Below the pieces are notes generated by a model. That model was not told the DNA's origin, searched no databases, and saw nothing but the letters and a program-made list of their open reading frames with translations. The position numbers and the translations under genes were made by a program. This document shows positions 54,217-64,000 of a stretch of DNA of 64,000 nt, in pieces. Position 1 is the stretch's first letter. Each line of letters begins with the position of its first letter. The DNA is from Mesostigma viride (taxonomy: Eukaryota > Streptophyta > Mesostigmatophyceae > Mesostigmatales > Mesostigmataceae): the NCBI GenBank assembly GCA_009746045.1, contig RPFO01000891.1:705699-769698 (forward strand), written 5' to 3'.

Positions 54217-57083
54217 TTAACCCCTCAACCGTCTTTGACTCGTGACTAAAATGAGTCACGAGTTGCACAGTATGCCACAGGTGCCCCCATTCAGCCTAAT
54301 TATTTTTTCTAGACCATACTAGGAACCAAGCATAACCATATTAGGGCCCACCTGGGGGTATAGTGGGTGGTCCCAGTGCTAGCCCCCCCTGCTCTATAAA
54401 TAGCCCCCCCCTCAGGGGGGTACGGTGAGTGTGCGCGGTGACACCCTTATAATGGATGATAGACCCCTTTCCTCAATGAGTTGACCCTGGGGTTGGTTTT
54501 GTAGATAGATTTTTTAGTTAGGATGGGATACAAACACTAAAAATTGTAACTCCCCCAGGGACCCATCAGCTGGTGCTAAAAATAACTGGTGACTATTTTG
54601 AGTCGCGAGTTTTTGGGGGGCTAAAATAGGCATCCTAGTGCAGTTTTGAACATGGAAACGATAGGTAAGCATGGAGTATGGGCAAACATGCATGCTAACA
54701 CTTATTCCAACCTGTGTGCCACCAATACCTGCCATAACCACTACAGGTCCCTGCCGGATATGATTGGAGACGACTACGCGCGGGCCGCGAGTACGGGGTT
54801 CACAACCTTATCATGCATGATGGAGCACGTATACCTTGGATTTCACCCTAGTATTTCAGGGGGGACTGCAACTGTACCCAAGCACTACATCCAAACACTT
54901 ACATGTCTTGTTTCACCCAGGGACCCACAAGATAATGCTAAAAATAGCTGGTGACTATTTTGAGTCACCAGTTTGGGGGGGCTAGAATAAACATCCTAGT
55001 GCAGTTTTGAACATGGAAATGATAGGTAAGCATGAAACATGCATGATTATGTTTATTCCAGCCTATGTGGCACAAATATATGCCACAATAAGCGTAAATG
55101 CTTGCAGACCCGCTGATACTGTGGTACTTATTTTTACATGCATGATGGACCTTGCACACAAAGTCAAAACATCCCAGCACTCCTAGATAAATTAGTGACC
55201 AAGGGACCATGCATGCAGTAACACTGAAAATTGCCAACTAGAAATAGGTGGCACTGTGACCATCACGGAGCAGATTTTCAAACTGCACAAGTTATGCATA
55301 AACATGAAAGCTAATAAGACATGACCATGAAACAATAACCCATGCAGGCTAACAACATGAAACCAAATAACACATGCACAGGTGGGTCCATGAAACAATA
55401 ACACACACTTCAAACCATGCCGGCCCATGGTGATACACGGCGCGCATGAGCGCGGGCAGGAAAGGCCAAATGCCATGCCACGTAGGCAACAAATGCTAGC
55501 ATTCTTAGTCAGCCTCCGTAGGACTATATCCCAGGCGGACATGCTCCGCCCTGAGATGGCGGCGCCGCGCCACCCCCTTGAGCTTCCGGGTGGTGGCTGC
55601 TGCCCCCCTCGTGGTAGTGGCGCCCTTGAAATTCTTGGCGCATTCGCCACGCTGGGAGAGGCGCTGCCATACCCGCTGCTTCGTCACGTTGAAGTCCAGC
55701 CCCTCCACCTGCCCGGAGTGGAAGAGGCCGAAGCAGTTCCGCTCGCTGTTGCTGCAGAACGCCATGTCACAGTGCTCGCACATGACCGAGGTCTTGTGCT
55801 TCCTGCCTTGCGCGCAGCACAGTTGGCACAGCACCTGCTCCACCCAGAAATTTGCCCATCTCATGCATTGTTAAGGGGTGCCACTCACGCTCACCTGGCT
55901 TGCCCGCCCCCTTGAGCTCAGCATAGTCGTTGGTCTCCTTGACAATCTTGGCCACGACATCACGTTGGGACCAGAAAAGGGAGAACAGCCCGAGGGGCCC
56001 AAACTTGAGCTGGGCAGGGGAAAGGTTTTGATAGCAGGCGGTACCCGTCATCGGCGACAGCACCGGAGTATCGGGAAAAGGAAACACACCTGGCTTGCCG
56101 AAACCAGATTTCCAGACAGTCTCGGCTGGCTCCTCAGTGGCAGGAGTGTCGTTAGGAAAAAACGAATCATCGAGCTCAGCCTCACCGCTCGGCACCGGAC
56201 CCTCCGCACCCTTCTGGTAAACAAAGTCGTCATCGGAAGCGTCCGAGACAACGCTCTCGCTGGCCGCCGCCTTGGTCTGACGGCGCCTTTTCGGGGCGTG
56301 GCTGATGGCTGGGTTCTTCTTCGGGTTGCCGACAGCGCGCTTCCCCGGCTCGCGTCGCTTGACCGGTGTGGGCAGCTCGATATCCTCGGATTTGTCGTCG
56401 TCGTCCTCGCCGGCGTCAGAATCGCTATCCTGGCCCTGCTCGCTATCATCGTCACTGCTACCTGCCGTTGGGACCTTCCTGGCTGCGCATTCTTTCACTA
56501 GAGCTTCGTACTCATCTGAGCTGCACGAATATATGAAAATCTGCTCACGGGTGAATGGGTACGTGAGCTTGTCGTCCGGGAAATAGCACCGTGCACCATC
56601 TCCGGACCTGTTCACTGTCACTACCTTGCCCGGCAAACGTACCTCGCTGTGTTTTTCCCCATACTGCTCTATCGCCCAGTCTAGTCCGAATTTTTTCACA
56701 GGCACTGCCATGAAAATGCCCTTCTTTACCTTGAAAGTCCGTATATCTGCCTGCATTTCGTCCGCCATGTCTACGTCCGCGCTCCCCCCTTTCTTCGCAT
56801 CCTTCGTTTTCGTACGTTTTTGTCAATTTTTTTTACCGCCCAAACCTGCATGCACCAGGGTACCCTGTTGACTTTTACCAGGGTTTCCACCCTGATACGG
56901 TGGTCAAATACGGTCAGACAAGTGTCCTACGGATAGAGAGAATCTAGATCTTTTCGGTGGTCTACTTGGTTCCCGCCAAAACCTTCCCGCCAAATCCCTA
57001 CAGGGCGCACAAACTCATGCCGAATGTGAGGCATGAGAAAAACTCGCAGTCGAAAATCGGCACGAGGACGGTTTAGGGGTTAA
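54217..57083 (-). mobile_element. internally deleted piggyBac element
   Basis: TTAA sites at 54217-54220 and 57080-57083 bound a 2859-bp body. Its ends are imperfect inverted repeats, CCCCTCAACCGTC and CCCCTAAACCGTC (12 of 13 matching). Removing it restores ...SFN|VRTL... in the old LINE, as expected for precise TTAA insertion. Between 54535 and 55090 a segment of about 150-190 bp is present twice in direct orientation ('gtgactattttgagtc...cctagtgcagttttgaacatgg'). The transposase gene is deleted for its catalytic core. Confidence 0.9.
55505..56768 (-). pseudogene. piggyBac transposase lacking its catalytic domain
   Basis: The 5' part (56768 to about 55860) codes for an N-terminal globular region, an Asp/Glu-rich linker with basic NLS-like KRREPGKR and PKRRRQTK, and the start of the transposase domain (LGLFSLFWSQRDVVAKIVKETNDYA ends with EREWHPLTMHEMGKFLG). 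The 3' part (about 55860-55505) codes, in another frame, for the C-terminal cysteine-rich domain (CQLC, CEHCDMAFC, ERNCFGLFH). The DDE core of roughly 300 residues that should lie between them is missing, and the junction near 55855 changes frame. It cannot transpose itself. The retained termini could be used by an intact relative. Confidence 0.85.
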
Positions 57084-57789
57084 AGCTTGCAATACCAAGA
57101 TTGGGCCGTTGCCCTATTAGCGGGGGGGGGGGCTTGTTGACCAACGCATGCATGGAGTCTTTCTTTCAGGGTGGATATGCGTCGTCTCCGTCCTGTCTGG
57201 GGTCGCCGGCGTGTCGACTGGGCCTCATCCCGCTCAAGGCGGGCCAGGAGGCGTGTGAGGCTGGTAAACTGGCGGGAAGGTTGACCGTGGTGTGCCTGGC
57301 GACCTTGCATCCTGGTCATGCTCGCACGGTGCGACATGAGGATGGAAAGGGGCTTGTTTATTTATAAAGGCTGTACGTGCCCAAAGCCTATTGTACCGCG
57401 AGGCCGCGAAGGTGTGCCCTTACCGGGCGCCCTCTGGACATATACCGGGGACGTGCGTTGACCACGACGATTCAGCTGGGGCGTGCTTGGGGTGGGGCTT
57501 GTGCCGCTTGTTAGGAGCCTGCACAGCCGTGCGCTTCCCGTCGATGAAGAGAACGGCAATGGCTAGGCTATTCTGATTTGGCACGCCGCAATTAAGGTGA
57601 AAACCATAAATTTGCGTTTAGTGCCGGTCCGCGGAAAACGCGATCTGCAAATGAATCCAGGCCGGAATCGAACTGGGGACCTCTCGCACCGATTTTGCTG
57701 ACTATAGGACGGACGTCTCCGGATCCTTAGGCATCGCCAACTGACACCTACCTGTAGTCATCCGCAAAAGTTCTCCTTTCCGGGGAGTG

Positions 57790-59824
57790 ATGCAAGCCTG
57801 CAATTGAACATATACTCCCACGTATGTTCGGCGCTACATCTCCAACATGCATACGAGCCACGAGCCACGAGGTAGCCATGGCTGTCGGAGCTCATAACTT
57901 TCACGTTTGAGCGCCGAATTCAGCTGTGAATATCACAATCGCTTCGTCTTTCTAAGACGCACATGCTGATATAATTTTCCGACGCTATTACGCAATATAC
58001 GATGAGCAAACGCCTCTCGACGCAACGCAGCCTGGCGGCTGCGCTTAGCAATGAAAATACGTCTGCAGCCTCGGCTGCAGCTTCGCCAACCGGCCCAGAT
58101 GGCAACGGTGACACTAGTAGTGCACTGGTGCTCGCCCAGCCTTCCGGGCTCGCCTCGCCATCAGCATCGCCTGAACCTAAGCGCAGTCGCTCTGCTGAGC
58201 CGCCCTGGGAAGAGCGCTCCTTTGACGTCAACAGCCCCGGCTTCTGGCAGCGCAGCCCCGGTTGGTTCATGGAAGACTTGTATTACGGCAATCACGCCTC
58301 GCTTCTAGCCCTGTGCGTGTACCTCACGTCCCACAACCGTGGCCGCTGGCCTGGTGACGGCAAGCTTGTCGACCCCGCCGAGGCTCTCCCAATCATTCAC
58401 CGCATGCCTCGCCCCAGGCTTCAACGCTTCGCCCTCTGCTCCCTTGTTGGACGCTCCGAATCCGAGATCTGGGCTTCCCCACCGCCCCCCCCACCTTCCC
58501 CACCGAAGCCACCATCCGCACCCTCCTCAAGGAAGCTTTCGAGCAGCACGTGACCCCTCTTGCAGCAGGTGTGGCGGCAATTGGCGGCACGCTGGCTGCT
58601 GAGCTTCCCACCATCCCCACCGCCACCGCCACCCTCCTCGCCTCCACCCCTCCCCCCTCCACCGACTCCATCACCGCCCAGCTCCGTGACATCGACCAGC
58701 GCCTCAAGGATAATGCAATCGCTATCGAGGTCTTGCAGAACACAGCAGGCCTCACCGCCCAGGCAGTGAAGGACATTGCTGCCAAGCCAGCCCCGGCGGG
58801 CCTGGCCGGCGATGCTCCTCCCATCACGACCTGGGCGGACATGCTTAAGCAACATACCACCTCCACCACCTCCGCCGTCGCAGCCCAGCTCCAGCGGCAG
58901 ACGCTTGACCTCCGCGAGGAGGCCGAGCTCGACAAGCGCAGCCTCAACGCCATACTCAAGAACTTGGACATGGAAGAAGGTGAGAATTCCGAGAAGCTTG
59001 CACGTGCGTTTGAGAGCAAAATCCTTGCACGCATGGGCCTTCTTGGTGAGATCAAGCTGACCGCCCACCGCCTCCCCCGCGCGCGGGGTAAGGCAGGGGC
59101 GCCTCCGCTTCTTCTCATCTTTGATAGCCCAGCGGACAAGATTTCGTTTCTCAGACGCCGCAAGCGGCTCGCGAATACTCCCTTCACCGTGGACGACGAC
59201 TTGACCCTGGCACAGCAACAACGGCGACGGGAGCTATGGCCGACCTACACCCAGCTCCGGCAGACCAAGGCGGGCCAGCCGGTGTACTGGAAGGGGGCGG
59301 CCATCTACGTCGGCCACAAGCCCTGGCAAGCGACCCCCTCGACCACCGCGGCCCCAGCAACTCCAGCCCCAGCCTAGGGGAATACAGCAGCAGTAGTGTA
59401 GAATAGTTAGACAGTGGCCTTGTACATGCCCGCCTACTACAGGCACTATACCAGCTGAGGCCTAGCCTTTTTAGTCATGTACATGTGTGCCTATGATGAG
59501 CCACACTCCAGACGATGCCTAGCCTTATTTAGTAATGTTGTGCCCATGCAGGGAGTCACTCTCTGCTGAGAAGCCATGCCATAGCTCCTGTATAGCCACG
59601 ATGATCTTCCCCCACATGCCACGCTCCCCCTTAACTGGGCATAGCGCGATACATCATGAGGGTGCAGGTGCCTTGGTGCACCTAGAGCAGGGGTAGCTTA
59701 CATTCCCACCCTTGCATGAAGTAGCCTAGAATGTATTAAAAGCCATATGCCCCTTCTCAGGGCTATGTGCTACATCTACTCCCAACGGAGTGATGTTGAT
59801 AATTAATTAATTAATGCAAGCCTG
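57790..59824 (+). mobile_element. ORF1-only retroelement, copy 2 (best copy), 11-bp TSD
   Basis: The 2013-bp insert 57801-59813 is flanked by ATGCAAGCCTG (57790-57800 and 59814-59824); other SINE1 copies have this site once. It has a ~200-bp 5' UTR, one ORF1-like frame (58002-59377), a ~400-bp 3' UTR, the hairpin CTCC-CAAC-GGAG (59779-59790) and an AATTAATTAATT tail. There is no endonuclease or reverse transcriptase. Its last ~40 bp match the 3' end of the 42.6-kb LINE; the rest does not. Confidence 0.9.
58002..59377 (+). CDS. L1-ORF1-like RNA-binding protein of the ORF1-only element (one frame break)
   Basis: The first frame (58002-58553) begins MSKRLSTQRSLAAALSNEN and ends wrongly in poly-Pro. 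A one-base shift near 58465 joins it to the second frame (through 58550-59377), total about 458 aa. Features: Ser/Ala/Pro-rich N-terminus with a basic PKRSRS patch; a middle helical region (IDQRLKDNAIAIEVLQ) possibly coiled coil; then an L1-ORF1-like core (NAILKNLDMEEGENSEKLAR, PPLLLIF, ADKISFLRRRKRL, FTVDDDLTLAQQQRRREL) and a YWKGAAIYV end. In L1-type elements this architecture trimerises, binds RNA and acts as a chaperone; that function is inferred. Three further copies (16190, 60825 and 349) show the same protein in decay. Confidence 0.8.
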
Positions 59825-60273
59825 TCGGATTTGGTACTAGATAAATCATTCGAGATCTGTGTGTGTAGGAGTACTACTACACACGTGTCCACTCGAGACT
59901 TGTTCAGTCTCAAAACGTGAGACGGGCTGAACACGGCTGGAACCTTCTTGAGAAGGCCGGGGGTGTAGCCGGTACTATCGAGATCAGCCAAGCGTATATT
60001 CTGATTTGGCACGCCGCAAAGGTGAAAACCATTTGCGTTTAGTGCCGGTCCGCGGAAAACGCGATCTGCAAATGAATCCAGGCCGGAATCGAACTGGGGA
60101 CCTCTCGCACTAATTTTGCAGACTATAGGACGGACGTCTCCGGATCCTAAGGCAATGGCTAGGCTATAGCTGGTACATGGCCGGCATCTCAGCAGAGAGT
60201 AACAGTAACCTCAGTAACTCCCTGCTTGGGCAAAGCATGACTCGAAATTGCTACGGCTATTGCAAGGGCTGGT

Positions 60274-60759
60274 GTGGGCCCATTAAAATTAAATTATAAT
60301 AACATGCCTCCGTTGGGAGATCATGTAGCACATATTCCTTGATGGATCGATGGTGGAGTGGAGAGAGCCGCGTAATCTAACTAACCTATCGCTAATCTGT
60401 CTAGTCTAGAAAATCCTGACTACACTACTCATCAAAACGCCTCCTCCTCTTGGGGGGAGGTGGCTTGCCCACAGGGTCGGGCGTGTGAGCCTTAATGACA
60501 ATGTTCTGCCACCGCGTCTTGTTCTGCATGGCAGTCCAAAGAAAGGAGAGAGAGTGGATGCGGTATTCAAACTGGGCTGGGACCAGTAGGTCATCCAGCA
60601 ACATCGATCTGGGTGTAGGTCGTGACATGTTTCCCTACCCTTTTGGGAATGCCCTTGGGGCCAGGCCAGGTCAGAATATGCCGCCCTGGCTGGCCAAGCC
60701 GCTGGGGGCCTGCCAGACCAAGGGCGGTGTCGACCTGGCTGGTGCGAACGTGGGCCCAT
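60274..60759 (-). mobile_element. 466-bp 5'-truncated LINE with 10-bp TSD
   Basis: The insert 60284-60749 is between GTGGGCCCAT copies (60274-60283 and 60750-60759). It has an AAATTAAATT-type tail, the hairpin (about 60306-60317, reverse), the 3' UTR and the ORF2 end from about SQVDTALGL. Confidence 0.92.
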
Positions 60760-60824
60760 CACGTGGGCATACATGGCCACACCACTAAGCTTTCTAGTCT
60801 ACACTAAGCACTGTTATATATTCC

Positions 60825-61130
60825 CTAGGCTCGGGTGGCTGGGGTGGCTGGGGCGGCAGGGGTCGCCTGCCAGGGCTTGTGGGCGACGTAGATGTCTGCC
60901 CCCTTCCAGTAGACCGGCTTCTGCCCCGCCGTCTGCCGGAGCTTGAGGTAGGTCGGCCATAGCTCCCGTCGCCGTTGTTGCTGCGTCAAGGTCAAGTCGT
61001 CGTCCAGCGTGTAGGAGGTCCCCCCAAGCCGCTAGTGCGACGCTTGAGGAACTCCATCTTTTTCGCCATGGTGTCAAAGGTGAGGAGCAAGGGGGAGGGG
61101 CCGGCCTTACCCCGCGAGCGATTCAATGCA
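60825..61130 (-). pseudogene. fragment of the ORF1-only element protein
   Basis: On minus it reads LDDDLTLTQQQRRRELWPTY, then VYWKGADIYVAHKPWQA and a stop near 60828, close to the ending of 58002-59377. The upstream end is scrambled beyond 61015. No 3' hairpin follows it. Confidence 0.7.
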
Positions 61131-61139
61131 CAATTAGGC

Positions 61140-61276
61140 TACACATTTCCATCACCATTCATATTCATCATCCTGAACGACTCGAACACGCGGACAACTT
61201 GATATAAAACGGCAGGCTCGAGCTACCATGGTCCGGATTCTCCCGATTTCTGGTCTGAGCTGGTTGTCTCCTTAAG
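61140..61276 (+). repeat. SINE2 copy
   Basis: The copy runs from 'ctacacatttccatcaccatt' to 'gagctggttgtctcctta', with a small insertion 'cttgatataaa' near 61198-61208. Confidence 0.75.
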
Positions 61277-62053
61277 ATCAAGTTAGCTTAATTCATAATC
61301 GCTCTTTAGAGCCTACGTTGCCTCGTTCACAACCGCTGCCGTAAACCTGCATTAAATTTCATGATCCACAAGAGAAATTATACCCTAGCTGGACCCCCAC
61401 CCCCGTAGCCGTTCGAGACAATAGCGATGTTGCAAACCGTAAACTTTTCGCCATGAAATGAGGTCATCGACTAATCTTCTGCGAAATTCGATCACGCATT
61501 TTTTCTAGCTTATAAGATGCCATATCGATTAATACATGCCTAAAGGCAAGCCGCCATGGCCACCTCCGTGAGGGTTGAGCGGTCCGGGCACACATTATAC
61601 AGCGTATGGACAGTACCGCGAACTTCTTGGCGCAGAAAATATTCGGTGCGCCACGTCCCCTTAAAAGCACTCCAGTGCTCCGTGACTCCCCAACGGGAGC
61701 ACGCGTTTAATTAATTAATTAACTAATTAAAATCAATTAAATTTGATTAGTTTTACACAACGTTGGAACGCCATGCGTCCAAGAATAGTTGTCTTACTTG
61801 ATATCAAGAACGTAACATAATACTTGTCTCAATTCATAAAACAGAGCAGAACATGTGAAGCCCAGCCTCAGTGAGCGTGAGGCTCCTGCAATGCACCATC
61901 AAGGAGGCAACCATGTCAAAATTTTCAAGCGAATCATAAAAACTTCGTCGCACGTTTTCTGAATGACATGGCCATGAACCAGCGGGCTCTGCACACTAGC
62001 TAAACCTCGCAGCCCTTGACATGTCACACTTCCTTCTCGTGGCAAGCAGAGGA
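61277..62053. other. 3' flank of NOB1, no gene; one hairpin-tail repeat
   Basis: Near 61675-61735 lies a copy of hairpin-tail repeat family 3 ('gactccccaacgggagcacg' followed by TTAA repeats). The rest is AT-rich with no coding match. Confidence 0.45.
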
Positions 62054-64000
62054 TCACTTCTTTTTCCTGACCAAACGGCGCTCATTTGGGTTGCGTCTAC
62101 TCCCTGCTGCGACCACGGCGGCGGCCCCCTTGTAGTTAACAGTGCTGTGGTCCGTCTTGAACCAGTTATCCGCGTTGACCTCCGGATTGAAAACATCCAT
62201 GACCTGGAAAGATCAAAGTAAGAAACGTGCGCAGCAGGAGATATTCATTCCCAGTAAGGAAAGTGCATCTGAAGCACGAAAACTCACGATTGTCACAGGC
62301 CGCAACCGTGCTTCTATGTCATACACATCAGCTTACCTGCGCCATACTTCACGGGCTAACACCCGACTCAGCAGCACAGTGGCATGCCTCACTAAGTACC
62401 AAGCGCCATGCTATGCCTCGCCAACCTGCTGTGAACGCCACCCTGTCCTTACCATCCACGTGAATGCGACACTATCCGTGCCATATGCGAGCGAGCGCAG
62501 GCGCCAGATATGATCCTCACATTGTTTCTCTTGGCTCGCGGCTCGTGTCGCTTGCGGAGCAGCTCGTCCTCACGCAGGATCGGGTTGTTGGCGTGGCGGC
62601 CGCCCTTGGGCAGGGGCAGCGAGTACTGCGTGCGCACACCCCGACACACACATAAGCAAAGACATGAACAAACACATATAGGGAATATAGAAAAAGCAAG
62701 AGTGGCCTTAAGATCAAGTACGATCAAGCAAGTGGACCCAACAACCAAAGGGAACTGGCCGAGGGAAGCTTTGGATCACCCTCATGAAACGTAGAACAGA
62801 AAGGTATCCTTGAAGTGCGTCACCGAGAGGCTCAGCCACTGAAGACAGCCACTCAACGGGAAAAAAAAGAAATTGAAGTCAGCCAATAGAATAGCCCCAA
62901 CGGAGCTATGTTCTTTATTAATTAATTAATAGAATAGCTGTATGGAATGCGTACAGCTTCTCAAGACATGCAGGCCAAAGTCATGCAGCCAAGACATGCA
63001 GGCCAAAGTCATGCAGGCTATGCCTAGCCAAGAAATGAATGCTTAGAATATCAACAACTACCGAGGAAGGGAGTGTGTGGAAGAAAAAACACAGACTAGA
63101 GGCAGCAGCAACGGTTCTTGCCACCCCTGCAAAGATGTGCGTGTGCCAGCATACCCTTGTCCCGCGCAGGTTTGGCCGCTTCTTCGCGCTGGCGCACCAC
63201 GCCCCGTTGGCATCCACACTGACAGATACCTGCCGACGCAAGGAGAGGAAAGGAGGGGTTAATGCACCCACGAGGTCGGGAGGGACAGACCCACGGAAGA
63301 AGGGAAAGGCAACGGTCAACTAAAGCGTAGGAAAAACTAGATGAGTGTGTGCATGTGTGTCTAGCGACCTGTCCATCGACCATAAGCAACAGGAGCATTC
63401 GCTGCAATGTCACCTGCCCCACGCTGCGGAATCCAGGGCAGACCTCTGAAAAAGGCAAACTCCGCAAACAAGGCATGCTTGCATGACATGCGACCGACAA
63501 GGTGTGCCATCCACAAGGGAAATAGAGAGAGGTGGCCAAGATCCATAAGACAGGTACAATTTATTTCTCATGAGTTCAATAGAATTACAAGTAGCAACCC
63601 CGTCTGCATGATTTGACAGTAGTACAAGGCAAGACCAACTGTTGCATCCATATCGTGCAAGAACTTCTGGGATGCATGGGCTCATGGCTTGGTGGTGGCA
63701 ACGCTGTGGGCTACTACGACGACACTGACCGAGATCCCAGAAGATCCGATCTCTTATTGCAAGTCCTCATGGCACATGTGTTGAGCAAGCGTTGCGTGTA
63801 CAGCGGTCAATACACCATATTGTGCACATGCCTGCATAAAAGAAGGCCAGAAGCCTGGGGCGTCATGCCTACTCTGCTACTCTGCGCCCCTCCCTTTTCC
63901 AATCAACCAACCAACACCTCCCTCCCCTCACCTTGTTTAACGTGGCCCCGTTCCCGCACTTTGGGCAGAAGATGCGGGACATATCTCGCGTGATACTGCC
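62054..64000 (-). CDS. NOB1: NOB1, 20S pre-rRNA endonuclease, C-terminal exons (partial)
   Basis: Visible exons, high to low: about 63995-63932, 63229-63155, 62625-62521 and 62203-62054 (stop). Phases agree. The protein reads ITRDMSRIFCPKCGNGATLN, then VSVSVDANGAW, GTRYSLPLPKGGRHANNP, ILREDELLRKRHEPRAKRNN, and a C-terminus MDVFNPEVNADNWF ... ERRLVRKKK. The CPKC pair is the second half of the NOB1 zinc ribbon, and YSLPxPKGGxxxxNP is a NOB1 signature. NOB1 cuts 20S pre-rRNA at the 3' end of 18S rRNA during late 40S maturation. The catalytic PIN domain and the first zinc cysteines lie beyond the right edge. An acceptor AG at 63996 suggests the first listed exon is whole. Intron 3 (62204-62520) lacks repeats; intron 2 holds a 33-bp micro-insertion. 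Confidence 0.9.
62885..62937 (+). mobile_element. 33-bp micro-insertion of a hairpin tail with 10-bp TSD, in NOB1 intron
   Basis: AATAGAATAG at 62885-62894 and 62928-62937 flanks 'ccccaacggagctatg' followed by 'ttctttattaattaatt'. The insert is just the loop, the right arm of the hairpin and the tail. Confidence 0.75.

Larger units (their letters stand above)
52090..57571 (-). mobile_element. old LINE, minus, split by three later insertions
   Basis: Joined across the insertions, the minus strand follows LINE ORF2 from its N-terminus (57337-57084), through FNVRTL at the piggyBac site and the VDELINR / GVQEHRRTV segment (54220-54040), GYAPHAG (about 53840), NTTANGNTALF (about 53080) and SDHRLV (about 52860), to a NRDQTAKP region near 52450. 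The part beyond 57360 may be the end of ORF1 (FIDGKRTAVQ). Many frameshifts are present. It belongs to a subfamily related to, but distinct from, the 42.6-kb LINE. Confidence 0.8.
57555..60167 (-). mobile_element. compound SINE1 with 17-bp TSD
   Basis: GGCAATGGCTAGGCTAT occurs at 57555-57571 and 60151-60167. Between them on minus: a 5'-truncated SINE1 (60150-59996), a ~35-bp linker, and a full SINE1 (about 59960-57572) that is itself split by the ORF1-only element at 57801-59813. The layout suggests a dimeric SINE transcript inserted once. Confidence 0.8.

Noticed and set aside
63370-63460. Extra NOB1 exon on minus (LPWIPQRGAGDIAANAP)
   Set aside because: It has splice-like borders but no place in the NOB1 family sequence, and the flanking exons join in phase without it.

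Overview
This window looks like nuclear DNA of a photosynthetic eukaryote, most likely a green-lineage microalga. The reasons are spliceosomal introns with GT-AG and one GC-AG border, a ferredoxin-type nitrite reductase with an apparent plastid transit peptide, an octotricopeptide-repeat (OPR)/RAP organelle RNA-binding protein of the kind expanded in chlorophytes, a VHS-GAT (TOM1-like) trafficking protein, and abundant LINE, SINE and piggyBac elements. The species cannot be named from the sequence.

Six host genes can be modelled. Exons were joined by hand at consensus splice sites and checked by phase: (1) a nine-exon OPR/RAP protein on minus (12786 to 1945, 1054 aa); (2) an intronless PQ-loop membrane protein on plus (13666-14502); (3) ARP6, an actin-related protein of SWR1-type chromatin remodellers, on minus (32037 to 20877, 13 exons, 422 aa); (4) an intronless VHS-GAT protein on plus (32885-34369); (5) ferredoxin-nitrite reductase on minus (39789 to 37511, 3 exons, 604 aa); (6) the C-terminal exons of the pre-rRNA endonuclease NOB1 on minus (62054 to the right edge). 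Genes 1/2 and 3/4 are divergent pairs with about 0.85-0.88 kb between starts.

Introns of genes 1 and 3 are loaded with simple and tandem repeats, including 1.3 kb of tetranucleotide arrays inside ARP6. Long open frames such as poly-(PPSL), poly-(WLAG), poly-(PLAP) and poly-(THSL) are translations of these arrays, not proteins.

Between genes lies layered transposon sediment: 14.5-20.8 kb, 34.4-37.5 kb and above all 41-62 kb. A 5.2-kb APE-type LINE (42570-47782) has an 8-bp target-site duplication (TSD), and a paralogous repeat preserves its empty site. An older LINE (about 52.1-57.6 kb, minus) was hit by a 5'-truncated LINE (TSD 10 bp), by an internally deleted piggyBac element (TTAA sites, 54221-57079) and by a compound SINE (17-bp TSD). 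That SINE was itself hit by a 2.0-kb element coding only for an L1-ORF1-like protein (TSD 11 bp).

The most interesting signal is that the ORF1-only elements and the autonomous LINE encode different ORF1 proteins but share the last ~40 bp. That shared end is a CTCC-CAAC-GGAG hairpin followed by an AT-rich tail. This suggests a HAL1-like, protein-coding parasite of the LINE. A second signal is a set of micro-insertions of only 13-33 bp of retroelement 3' end, the clearest three flanked by 8-10-bp direct repeats.
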